Positions 1 through 6,641 are shown, counted from the first letter of the stretch. The stretch: 12,386 nt of DNA from CANLDA01 sp964021645 (GCA_964021645.1 CAXIAD010000078.1:1-12386), one strand, 5' to 3'. A program made the numbers and translations. The notes: generated from the sequence alone by a model not told the origin.

Positions 1-269
1 GACCTGCAATTTTGATCCCACTTCCAACCGCGACTTCGGATCATCAAACCGCGAATGCACGCGGGCTGGTTGAGGCGGGTGGTGCGATCCTGATGCCAGA
101 AAGTCGCATGGATGAAGCAACCTTGGCGCAGCATATTGCCGAGATTTTGAGCAATCCCAAAGGGGCCTTGTTAATGTCGCAGGCTGCGATGTCGGTGGGC
201 AAACCAGATGCAACAGAACTGTTGGTCGCGCTGGTTGAGATGTTAGTAAATAAGGAAATAAGTGAATGA
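1..269 (+). CDS. murG: MurG C-terminal part (UDP-GlcNAc:undecaprenyl-PP-MurNAc-pentapeptide GlcNAc transferase), 5' truncated
   Basis: MurG adds GlcNAc to lipid I to make lipid II on the inner face of the cytoplasmic membrane. Only the last 88 or so codons are present. The frame is open from base 3, reading P-A-I-L-I-P-L-P, so the TTG at 12 is an internal codon and not a start. The stretch PLPTATSDHQTANARGLVEA matches the MurG C-terminal domain signature, where the HQ..NA motif helps bind UDP-GlcNAc; it is followed by GGAILMPE. The remainder is helical, ending ...LVEMLVNKEISE. The stop overlaps the murC start (ATGA), which indicates translational coupling. Identification rests on the motif plus the position directly before murC, as is usual in the dcw cluster. 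The N-terminal acceptor domain lies outside the window. Confidence 0.93.
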   Translation, partial: PAILIPLPTATSDHQTANARGLVEAGGAILMPESRMDEATLAQHIAEILSNPKGALLMSQAAMSVGKPDATELLVALVEMLVNKEISE

Positions 270-1663
270 TGGCAGCAACCAAGCTTCCCGGAGATGTTGG
301 ACCGATCCATTTTGTGGGCATCGGGGGCATTGGCATGTCTGGCATTGCCGAAGTGTTGTTGAATCATGGCTATGTGGTGCAAGGCTCTGATCTTAAGGCG
401 AGCAAAATCACCAAGCGGTTAGAAAATATCGGTGCATTGGTTTTTGAAGGGCAGGCGGCTGCGAATCTTGAGGCGGCCGAAGTCGTCGTGATCTCAAGCG
501 CGATTAAGCCGGGCAACCCCGAGCTGGACGAGGCGCGTCGCCGTGGATTGCCAGTGGTTCGTCGGGCCGAAATGCTTGCAGAGTTGATGCGGTTGAAGTC
601 CAACATTGCAGTGGCAGGAACACACGGTAAAACGACCACAACGACAATGGTTGCGGCCCTGCTTGATCACGGCAAATTTGACCCAACGGTTGTTAATGGC
701 GGCATCATCCATGCGTATGGATCAAATGCGCGCGTGGGTGACGGCGAATGGATGGTGGTTGAGGCGGATGAAAGCGATGGCACGTTCAATCGCTTGCCCG
801 CAACAATCGCGATTGTGACCAACATTGACCCTGAACACATGGAGCATTGGGGAACTGAGGAGAATCTTCACCAAGGTTTCTTGGATTTTGTCTCCAATAT
901 CCCGTTTTATGGGTTGGCAGTGTGTTGCACAGATGACTCTGATGTGCAGACATTGGTTGGCAAAATTACCGACCGTCGCGTGGTGACGTTTGGGTTTAAT
1001 GCGCAGGCCGATGTGCGTGCAATCAACCTAACTTATAAGGCGGGTGTGGCGCATTTTGATGTGGCATTGCAGTCTGAAGGTCAAGTCATCGAGGGTTGCA
1101 GTCTGCCGATGCCAGGGGACCACAATGTCTCCAATGCGCTGAGCGGTATCGCGGTGGCACGACATCTTGGCATGAAGGGCAACGAGATTCGCGAAGCGTT
1201 GGCAAAATTTGGCGGTGTGAACCGTCGCTTTACCCGCGTGGGTGACGTTGACGGCGTGACAATCATTGATGATTACGGGCACCATCCGGTTGAGATCTCA
1301 GCCGTGCTAAAAGCTGCGCGTCAGGCATGTGATGGACGCGTAATTGCTGTGCATCAACCGCATCGATATTCGCGTTTGCACACGTTATTTGAGGATTTTT
1401 GCAGCTGCTTTAATGAGGCCGATGTCGTCGGCATCGCAGAGGTTTTTGCCGCCGGAGAAGATCCTATTGCAGGTGCGAGTCGGGATGATCTTGTGGCCGG
1501 TCTAATCGCCCATGGGCATAGAGATGCGCGAGCCGTCACAACCGAAGATGACCTGCTGGCGTTGGTGCGCGAAACGGCACGGTCGGGCGATATGGTAGTT
1601 TGTCTTGGTGCGGGTACAATCAGTGCATGGGCCAATGGTTTACCGGCCCGTTTGCAGGGTTGA
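266..1663 (+). CDS. murC: UDP-N-acetylmuramate--L-alanine ligase
   Basis: MurC is the ATP-dependent cytoplasmic ligase that joins L-Ala to UDP-MurNAc, the first amino-acid step of the peptidoglycan stem peptide. The 465-residue product has normal family length. It shows the N-terminal UDP-binding loop VGIGGIGMSGIAEVL (17-31), the ATP P-loop AGTHGKTTTTT (117-127), EADESDGTF (166-174), TNIDPEHMEHW (185-195), NVSNALSGIA (287-296), DDYGHHP (335-341), HQPHRYSR (363-370) and the C-terminal GAGTIS (448-453). These are the three Mur-ligase domains in order with no key motif missing. A Shine-Dalgarno AAGGAA at 252-257 sits 8 bases before the ATG at 266. A second in-frame ATG follows at once (269), so either could be used. 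It overlaps murG by 4 bases. Confidence 0.98.
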   Translation: MMAATKLPGDVGPIHFVGIGGIGMSGIAEVLLNHGYVVQGSDLKASKITKRLENIGALVFEGQAAANLEAAEVVVISSAIKPGNPELDEARRRGLPVVRRAEMLAELMRLKSNIAVAGTHGKTTTTTMVAALLDHGKFDPTVVNGGIIHAYGSNARVGDGEWMVVEADESDGTFNRLPATIAIVTNIDPEHMEHWGTEENLHQGFLDFVSNIPFYGLAVCCTDDSDVQTLVGKITDRRVVTFGFNAQADVRAINLTYKAGVAHFDVALQSEGQVIEGCSLPMPGDHNVSNALSGIAVARHLGMKGNEIREALAKFGGVNRRFTRVGDVDGVTIIDDYGHHPVEISAVLKAARQACDGRVIAVHQPHRYSRLHTLFEDFCSCFNEADVVGIAEVFAAGEDPIAGASRDDLVAGLIAHGHRDARAVTTEDDLLALVRETARSGDMVVCLGAGTISAWANGLPARLQG

Positions 1664-1681
1664 TTTTAGGGAGCACAACAC

Positions 1682-1942
1682 ATGAGCACACCTGTCATTC
1701 TGGGCTTTTTGTGGCTTCTTGTCGCCAATCTTCGGGCGATGTTTCCGAGCCGAGATAACCTTTGGCGCTTTGCTTATGGGTTGATGGCAGTTGGCGTGCC
1801 TATTCTGATCTGGATCACATGGAAACACGGGATTTGGTTGGGGGTGGTGTTTCTGTTGATGGCCATGTGGGTAATGCGCTGGCCAGTGATCTATGCAGTG
1901 CGCTGGTTGCGAAATATGGCACGTAGATCTAGCCCTGATTGA
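1682..1942 (+). CDS. DUF2484 family small membrane protein
   Basis: This is an 86-residue hydrophobic protein of unknown function. Two or three membrane segments are visible: roughly residues 4-20, 31-47 and 51-66. The loop after the first contains FPSRDNLWRFAYG, and the end is RWPVIYAVRWLRNMARRSSPD, a basic tail expected to face the cytoplasm. From family knowledge it resembles DUF2484, a small protein seen in Rhodobacteraceae at this place between murC and murB; I recognise it by pattern and position and have not run a search. A good ribosome-binding site, AGGGAG at 1668-1673, lies 8 bases before the ATG, and only 18 bases separate it from murC, so it is translated from the same message. 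A role in envelope growth is a guess from location only. Confidence 0.85.
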   Translation: MSTPVILGFLWLLVANLRAMFPSRDNLWRFAYGLMAVGVPILIWITWKHGIWLGVVFLLMAMWVMRWPVIYAVRWLRNMARRSSPD

Positions 1943-1969
1943 TATAGTATGGTGCGCCTAAGCGATTTT

Positions 1970-1990
1970 CCAAAGGTAATTAGCCTTTGG
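1970..1990. repeat. Near-palindromic 21-base inverted repeat between DUF2484 and murB
   Basis: CCAAAGG (1970-1976) and CCTTTGG (1984-1990) are perfect 7-base arms around the loop TAATTAG, itself almost symmetrical. No T-run follows on either strand, so it is a poor intrinsic terminator. It lies 27 bases after the DUF2484 stop and 48 bases before murB. It may be an operator, an RNA processing hairpin or an mRNA-stabilising structure; the sequence does not decide. Confidence 0.5.
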
Positions 1991-2038
1991 TAGCGGTTCG
2001 ATCTTTACCCATACTGAAATCGCGGGCAAAAGCGTTTT

Positions 2039-2980
2039 ATGGATGAAGTCATGATAGATAACTTGCCCGCCGCACGTGGGGTATTGACGCCGGGACGCGC
2101 ATTAGCCGATCTAACGTGGTTGCGCGTTGGCGGCACGGCCGATGTATTGTTCCAGCCCGCCGATGTAGAAGATTTGCGCGCGTTTATGGCCGCTTTGCCG
2201 GTCGATGTTGCGGTGTTTCCTATGGGCGTTGGCAGTAACCTAATCGTTCGCGATGGGGGGTTACGCGCTGTGGTGATCCGCATGGGTCGCGGGTTTAACG
2301 CTATTTCGGTTGAGGGAAATCAGGTGCGTGCAGGCGTTGCTGCACTGGATGCACATGTTGCGCGACGTGCGGCTGAGGGCGGCGTTGATTTGACCTTTCT
2401 GCGTACGATCCCCGGTGCAATTGGGGGTGCAGTAAGGATGAATGCGGGCTGCTATGGCAGCTATGTCGCGGATGTGTTTGTACAGGCAACAGCAGTCACG
2501 CGCGCAGGCGAGCTGGTGACATTAACCGCTGAGGAACTACAATTTCAATATCGTCAAACAGAATTACCAGAAGGCTGGGTGATTGTGGAGGCGGTGTTTG
2601 AAGGCCCAACAGGGGAGCCTGAGGTTCTTGCGGCACGTATGAAAAACCAGTTGGAGAAACGTGACGCAACACAGCCCACCAAGGATCGTACCGCAGGCAG
2701 CACGTTTCGCAACCCAGCAGGGTTCTCCAGCACGGGGCAGGCAGATGATGTGCATGACCTAAAGGCGTGGAAGTTGATTGATGATGCTGGGATGCGCGGT
2801 GCGCGTGTTGGCGGCGCACAGATGAGCGAAAAGCACAGTAACTTTATGCTCAACACGGGTGGCGCAAGCGCCGCAGATTTGGAAAACCTTGGTGAAGAGG
2901 TGCGAAAAAGGGTTTTCGAACAGAGCGGAATAGAGCTAGAGTGGGAAATTATGCGCGTCGGAGAGTTTCGGGCGGAATAG
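2039..2980 (+). CDS. murB: UDP-N-acetylenolpyruvoylglucosamine reductase
   Basis: MurB is the cytoplasmic FAD enzyme that uses NADPH to reduce UDP-GlcNAc-enolpyruvate to UDP-MurNAc, the substrate of MurC. In the 313-residue product the FAD-binding part includes TWLRVGGTADVL (26-37), GVGSNLIVRDGG (63-74) and RTIPGAIGGAVRMNAGCYG (122-140). YRQT (171-174) carries the substrate arginine. GSTFRNP (220-226) carries the catalytic serine S221. WKLIDDAGMRGARVGGAQMSEKHSNFMLN (244-272) is typical, and EIMRVG near the C-terminus supplies the catalytic glutamate E303. Length and motif spacing fit the shorter MurB type. The start is uncertain: ATG 2039 has no clear ribosome-binding site, and a second in-frame ATG at 2051 is weakly preceded by GATGAAG. 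A gap of 96 bases separates it from DUF2484. Confidence 0.97.
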   Translation: MDEVMIDNLPAARGVLTPGRALADLTWLRVGGTADVLFQPADVEDLRAFMAALPVDVAVFPMGVGSNLIVRDGGLRAVVIRMGRGFNAISVEGNQVRAGVAALDAHVARRAAEGGVDLTFLRTIPGAIGGAVRMNAGCYGSYVADVFVQATAVTRAGELVTLTAEELQFQYRQTELPEGWVIVEAVFEGPTGEPEVLAARMKNQLEKRDATQPTKDRTAGSTFRNPAGFSSTGQADDVHDLKAWKLIDDAGMRGARVGGAQMSEKHSNFMLNTGGASAADLENLGEEVRKRVFEQSGIELEWEIMRVGEFRAE

Positions 2981-3019
2981 TTCGAGAATTGTGATGCGAC
3001 TGAAGCTTTGACCAATTGC

Positions 3020-3058
3020 TTAACACACTGTTAACCTTGGTTGAGCAAAATGCAGAAT
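3020..3058 (+). promoter_or_regulatory. Candidate CtrA box and promoter for ddl-ftsQ-ftsA
   Basis: TTAACACACTGTTAAC at 3020-3035 is an exact match to the alphaproteobacterial CtrA full site TTAA-N7-TTAAC, and its first 15 bases are also a perfect inverted repeat around CAC. If TTAACC (3031-3036) acts as the -35 element, CAGAAT (3053-3058) lies 16 bases on and matches 4 of 6 bases of the -10 consensus. In CtrA-activated promoters the box commonly overlaps -35 in this way. It sits in the only sizeable gap between murB and ddl, so it would drive ddl, ftsQ and ftsA. The box match is seen directly; CtrA binding and promoter activity are inference. Confidence 0.5.
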
Positions 3059-3069
3059 ATCCTGTGTGA

Positions 3070-3141
3070 TCCGAAAAATCGGACATGCAATTATAAATAC
3101 AAGGGGCGCAACGCCCTAAAAACAAGGGCCACAAATGGCCC
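3070..3141 (+). promoter_or_regulatory. Structured leader before ddl: three small hairpins
   Basis: Three consecutive inverted repeats lie between the candidate promoter and the ddl start. The first is TCCGA-AAAA-TCGGA (3070-3083), the second GGGCG-CAA-CGCCC (3104-3116), and the third GGGCCA-CAAA-TGGCCC (3126-3141). The last ends about 9 bases before the GAGG at 3150 that may serve as the ddl ribosome-binding site. No T-run follows any of them, so termination is unlikely. RNA folding that affects ddl translation or message stability is possible but unproved. Confidence 0.35.
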
Positions 3142-3165
3142 GGGACATTGAGGCACGAAGTGGGT

Positions 3166-4080
3166 ATGTCGAGCAGGGCAACCCCGAAAGTGGCGGTATT
3201 GATGGGCGGAATCTCGGCTGAGCGCGAGGTTTCGTTGTCATCGGGGCGTGAATGCGCCGCCGCTCTGCGGGAGGCAGGATATGAGGCAATCGAGGTCGAT
3301 GCAGGCCGCGATCTTGCTGCACGTCTTAGCGAAATTAAACCAGATGTTGTGTTCAACGCTTTGCATGGACGTTGGGGCGAGGATGGCTGTGTTCAAGGCA
3401 TGTTGGAGTGGATGGGGCTGCCCTATACACATTCTGGCGTTGCGGCCTCGGCACTTGCGATGGACAAGCAGCGCACCAAAGAAACCTATCGCGCTGCTGA
3501 TTTGCCCGTGGTCAAAAGCCTGTTAGCCAATGTTGCGGATGTACGTGCTCGTCATGTGATGGACCCACCCTATGTTGTGAAGCCGTTTAACGAAGGCTCC
3601 TCTGTTGGGGTTTACCTCGTGAACGAAGTTGCAAATGGCCCGCCGAAACTGGATGAGGATATGCCGGCCATTGTGATGGTGGAACGCTTTGCGCCGGGGC
3701 GCGAGTTGACCTGCACAGTGATGGGCGACAAAGCCCTGACAGTGACTGACATCCTGACCGATGGTTGGTATGACTATGACGCCAAATACAAACCGGGTGG
3801 ATCGCGTCATGAGGTGCCTGCACAGGTGCCGCATGAGATTTTTGAAGCCTGCATGGAATTTGCGCTAAAAGCACATGTGGTTTTGGGCTGCCGAGGCGTT
3901 AGTCGCACGGATTTTCGGTGGGATGAGGCGCGCGGCCTAGATGGCTTGGTATTGTTAGAGACCAATACTCAGCCTGGTATGACGCCAACATCGCTATCTC
4001 CAGAACAAGCGGCGCATTGCGGCCTCAGTTTTCCAGAATTCTGCAATTGGTTGGTGGAGGACGCATCTTGCAACAGATGA
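3166..4080 (+). CDS. ddl: D-alanine--D-alanine ligase
   Basis: Ddl is the cytoplasmic ATP-grasp ligase that makes the D-Ala-D-Ala dipeptide later added to the stem peptide by MurF. Counting from ATG 3166 (304 residues, normal for DdlB), the motifs are VLMGGISAEREVSLSSG (11-27) with the substrate-binding glutamate E19, HGRWGEDG (67-74), YVVKPFNEGSSVGV (136-149), YDYDAKY (202-208) with Y208, and RTDFRW (247-252) with D249. ETNTQPGMTPTSL (265-277) supplies the metal ligands E265 and N267. The start is uncertain. GAGG at 3150-3153 is 12 bases from ATG 3166 but 6 from an in-frame GTG at 3160, and an in-frame TTG at 3148 would give 310 residues. Homology begins only at PKVAVLMGG, so all three are compatible. 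The stop overlaps ftsQ. Confidence 0.96.
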   Translation: MSSRATPKVAVLMGGISAEREVSLSSGRECAAALREAGYEAIEVDAGRDLAARLSEIKPDVVFNALHGRWGEDGCVQGMLEWMGLPYTHSGVAASALAMDKQRTKETYRAADLPVVKSLLANVADVRARHVMDPPYVVKPFNEGSSVGVYLVNEVANGPPKLDEDMPAIVMVERFAPGRELTCTVMGDKALTVTDILTDGWYDYDAKYKPGGSRHEVPAQVPHEIFEACMEFALKAHVVLGCRGVSRTDFRWDEARGLDGLVLLETNTQPGMTPTSLSPEQAAHCGLSFPEFCNWLVEDASCNR

Positions 4081-4967
4081 ATTCTCCAAGCCGCTCCGAC
4101 ACCCAACGTGACCCTGCGCCGTCGCGGTGGTCTTATAGATATCAACGGCTGATGCTTACACCGATGTTTCGGTTGCTGGTGCGGGTCATCGTGCCATTTT
4201 CACTTGCTCTTGGTGGGGCGGGGATATGGTTGAGCGATCAAGATCGACGGGATGAAATAAGGTTAACCCTGTCGGATATGCGCCGCAGCGTGGAGACACG
4301 GCCAGAATTCATGGTGACGTTGATGGCCATTGATGGCGCAAGCGAAGGGTTGAGCGACGACATTCGCGAGATAATGCCAATTGATTTTCCAGTCAGCTCG
4401 TTTGATCTGAACCTCGAAAATATGCGCGCACAGCTTATGGGGCTTAGTCCTGTGGCCGATGCCTCAGTGCGTATTCGGGCCGGTGGGATTTTGCAGATAG
4501 ATATTACCGAACGCGAACCGGTTATGGTGTGGCGCTCTGCTGAGGGCATGATGCTTGTTGATAACGAGGGTATCGTTGTCGCGGTAGCGGGGGCGCGTTC
4601 AGACACGCCTGAGTTACCACTGATGGCAGGCGTTGGGGCTGATGAGGTGGTACAAGAGGCCTTGCAGCTCATAGAGACAGCTGGCCCGCTTGCGGACAGA
4701 GTCCGGGGCGTGGTGCGTATGGGCGGGCGGCGCTGGGATGTGGTTTTGGACCGTGATCAGCGGATCATGCTGCCTGAATACGGCGCAGTTCAAGCGTTTG
4801 AGCGCGTAATCGCGTTGTCGCAGGCACATGAGATGTTGGCACGCGATCTGGTGGTCGTAGACATGCGCTTATCAGAGCGGCCAACGATCCGCATTGCAGA
4901 GCGTTCGGTACAAGAATGGTGGAAAATCCGACAAATCTCGGTTGGTCAGGAAGAAAATAATGATTGA
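4077..4967 (+). CDS. ftsQ: Cell division protein FtsQ
   Basis: FtsQ is a bitopic inner-membrane protein of the divisome that scaffolds FtsB/FtsL and links early and late division proteins in the periplasm. From ATG 4077 it has 296 residues: a basic cytoplasmic tail (RDPAPSRWSYRYQRLMLTPMFR, 11-32), one membrane segment (about 34-52), a POTRA domain (about 80-147, ending GGILQIDITEREP) and the FtsQ beta domain (about 149-275) with VWRSAEGMMLVDNEG and VVDMRLSERPTIRI. The ATG overlaps the ddl stop (ATGA). GGAGG at 4056-4060 is too far (16 bases) from this ATG but 7 bases from an in-frame TTG at 4068, so a start three codons earlier is a real alternative. The longest open frame, from 4017, adds only residues read out of frame from ddl. 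The 3' end overlaps ftsA by 8 bases. Confidence 0.94.
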   Translation: MNSPSRSDTQRDPAPSRWSYRYQRLMLTPMFRLLVRVIVPFSLALGGAGIWLSDQDRRDEIRLTLSDMRRSVETRPEFMVTLMAIDGASEGLSDDIREIMPIDFPVSSFDLNLENMRAQLMGLSPVADASVRIRAGGILQIDITEREPVMVWRSAEGMMLVDNEGIVVAVAGARSDTPELPLMAGVGADEVVQEALQLIETAGPLADRVRGVVRMGGRRWDVVLDRDQRIMLPEYGAVQAFERVIALSQAHEMLARDLVVVDMRLSERPTIRIAERSVQEWWKIRQISVGQEENND

Positions 4968-6294
4968 GCTGTATGAAACTCAACGTGCCATGCGCAACAT
5001 GCGTAAGGCGGCTATGCAACGTGGTGTGGTGGCGGTGCTGGATGTAGGCACTTCGAAAATCGCCTGCCTTGTGCTGCGCTTTGATGGCACGGAGCGCTTG
5101 GCAGAGGTCGATGGCATTGGTTCTTTGGCAGGTCAAAGCGGATTCCGCGTTATTGGCGCTGCGACAACCCGTTCACGTGGGGTGCGGTTTGGCGAAGTTG
5201 AAGCCATGCAAGAATCTGAGCGCGCCATTCGCACGGCATTACAAGCTGCACAAAAAATGGCCAAAATTCGCGTTGATCACGTGATTGCCTGTTTTTCGGG
5301 TGCGGAACCACGCTCCTATGGGTTGGATGGGTCGATCGATCTGGAAGGCCATGTCGTTAGTGAGCAAGATGTGGCCCGCGTTTTGGCGTCTTGTGATGTG
5401 CCTGATTACGGCGAAGGTCGTGAAATGCTGCATGCGCAACCTGTTAACTTTTCACTCGACCATCGCACAGGGTTGGGTGATCCGCGCGGGCAGATGGGTC
5501 AGCAACTGACCACCGATATGCACATGTTAACGGTGGAAGCAGCAGCCGTGCAAAATCTGGCGCATTGTATCAAACGCTGTGATCTGGAGCTGGCTGGAAT
5601 TGCAAGCTCTGCCTATGTGTCTGGCATGTCATCGCTGGTCGAAGATGAACAGGAGTTGGGCGCGGCGTGTATTGATATGGGGGGCGGTACGACCGGGATC
5701 TCCATTTTCATGAAGAAACACATGATATTTGCAGACTCCGTGCGCATGGGTGGTGATCACGTCACTGGTGATATCTCGATGGGATTGCAGGTGCCCACAG
5801 CAACCGCAGAACGCATCAAGACGTTCTATGGGGGCGTGCATGCAACTGGCATGGATGATCGCGAGATGATCGAACTAGAAGGTGAAACCGGAGACTGGGA
5901 ACATGACCGTCGCCGCGTCAGCCGCGCAGAATTGATCGGTATAATGCGTCCTCGGGTCGAAGAAATATTGGAGGAAGTGCGGGCTCGATTGGATGCCGCA
6001 GGGTTTGAACATCTTCCCAGTCAGCAGATTGTGTTGACCGGGGGCTGTAGCCAAATTCCGGGGCTGGATGGGTTAGCAAGCAAGATATTGGGACAGCAGG
6101 TGCGTTTGGGCCGCCCGATGCGCGTGCATGGATTGCCACAGGCTGCAACCGGTCCGGGGTTTGCCAGCGCAGTAGGTATGTGCCTATTTGCAACGCATCC
6201 ACAGGATGAATGGTGGGACTTTGATTTACCAATTGAACGCTATCCCAGCAAATCTCTGCGCCGCGCGATGAAGTGGTTTCGCGATAATTGGTAG
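4960..6294 (+). CDS. ftsA: Cell division protein FtsA
   Basis: FtsA is an actin-like ATPase that tethers FtsZ filaments to the cytoplasmic membrane and recruits later division proteins. The 444-residue product shows phosphate-1 VLDVGTSKIACLVL (26-39), the SHS2/1C region around VDHVIACFSGAEPRSYGLDG (105-124), phosphate-2 ACIDMGGGTTGISIF (236-250) and the adenosine motif IVLTGGCSQIPGL (357-369). The C-terminal segment SLRRAMKWFRDNW (432-444) is a typical amphipathic membrane-targeting helix. The ATG at 4960 is chosen because AGGAAG (4948-4953) is 6 bases upstream and the N-terminus MIELYETQRAMRNMRKAAMQRG is usual for this group; an in-frame ATG at 4894 would overlap ftsQ by 74 bases and has no such support. 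The 8-base overlap with ftsQ suggests coupled translation. Confidence 0.97.
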   Translation: MIELYETQRAMRNMRKAAMQRGVVAVLDVGTSKIACLVLRFDGTERLAEVDGIGSLAGQSGFRVIGAATTRSRGVRFGEVEAMQESERAIRTALQAAQKMAKIRVDHVIACFSGAEPRSYGLDGSIDLEGHVVSEQDVARVLASCDVPDYGEGREMLHAQPVNFSLDHRTGLGDPRGQMGQQLTTDMHMLTVEAAAVQNLAHCIKRCDLELAGIASSAYVSGMSSLVEDEQELGAACIDMGGGTTGISIFMKKHMIFADSVRMGGDHVTGDISMGLQVPTATAERIKTFYGGVHATGMDDREMIELEGETGDWEHDRRRVSRAELIGIMRPRVEEILEEVRARLDAAGFEHLPSQQIVLTGGCSQIPGLDGLASKILGQQVRLGRPMRVHGLPQAATGPGFASAVGMCLFATHPQDEWWDFDLPIERYPSKSLRRAMKWFRDNW

Positions 6295-6328
6295 GTGCCT
6301 TTTGCTATCCCATAAATGTGGGCTGGCA

Positions 6329-6344
6329 CGGCAAAATTTTGCCG
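6329..6344. repeat. Perfect 16-bp palindrome downstream of ftsA
   Basis: CGGCAAAATTTTGCCG is identical to its reverse complement over all 16 bases. It lies 34 bases after the ftsA stop and is preceded by a small CCCA...TGGG inverted repeat (6309-6322). With no loop and no T-run after the GC arm it is not a classical terminator. Its symmetry is what one expects of a dimeric DNA-binding protein site. No known operator is recognised. Confidence 0.5.
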
Positions 6345-6611
6345 ACCCTGTGGTGCGTAGTGCAGTAGTTGTCTCTCGACAGGTGCGTGGCGCTAATGTA
6401 GTGTTTTAGGGTAACCACCATAAGAGTGGTCGCGTTGGCCGAGCAGAGGCTTCGCAATTCAGTGTAAATTTTACCCCTGCCTGTTTGGGTGGGGTGCTTT
6501 GCTGCGTTGTGTCAGTGTCGTCAAAATACGCTATATCTGCTGTTTTCGGCGAAATCCCGCGAACTGTGTCAGGAAAATGACCATATTTTGTGGTTTTCCG
6601 CGCTTTTTGGG

Positions 6612-6641
6612 GTGACGATTCACGTGTCAGACGCTAATAAT
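6612..6641 (+). promoter_or_regulatory. Candidate ftsZ promoter containing a GANTC site
   Basis: GTGACG (6612-6617) matches 4 of 6 bases of the -35 consensus. After an 18-base spacer, AATAAT (6636-6641) matches 5 of 6 bases of the -10 consensus. Transcription would start near 6648, giving a leader of about 54 bases. The spacer contains GATTC (6617-6621), a target of the cell-cycle methylase CcrM (GANTC), and one GTGTCAG copy (6624-6630). The matches are seen in the sequence; promoter function and methylation control are inference, and one GANTC in 400 bases is no more than chance predicts. Confidence 0.35.

Noticed and set aside
2554..3015. Minus-strand open frame of 153 codons opposite the end of murB
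   Set aside because: It overlaps the conserved C-terminal domain of murB and has a low-complexity Ser/Arg/Pro composition typical of antisense shadows.
4017..4076. Upstream extension of ftsQ by 20 codons
   Set aside because: It overlaps ddl by about 60 bases in another frame, has no ribosome-binding site and gives residues unlike FtsQ N-termini. Starts at 4068 or 4077 are better.
4894..4959. Upstream extension of ftsA by 22 codons
   Set aside because: The AGGAAG ribosome-binding site points to ATG 4960, and the extension only reads the ftsQ coding region out of frame.
6577..6615. Short open frame MTIFCGFPRFLG in the ftsA-ftsZ gap
   Set aside because: AGGA lies only 2 bases before its ATG, too close to work, and the 12-residue product has no recognisable character.
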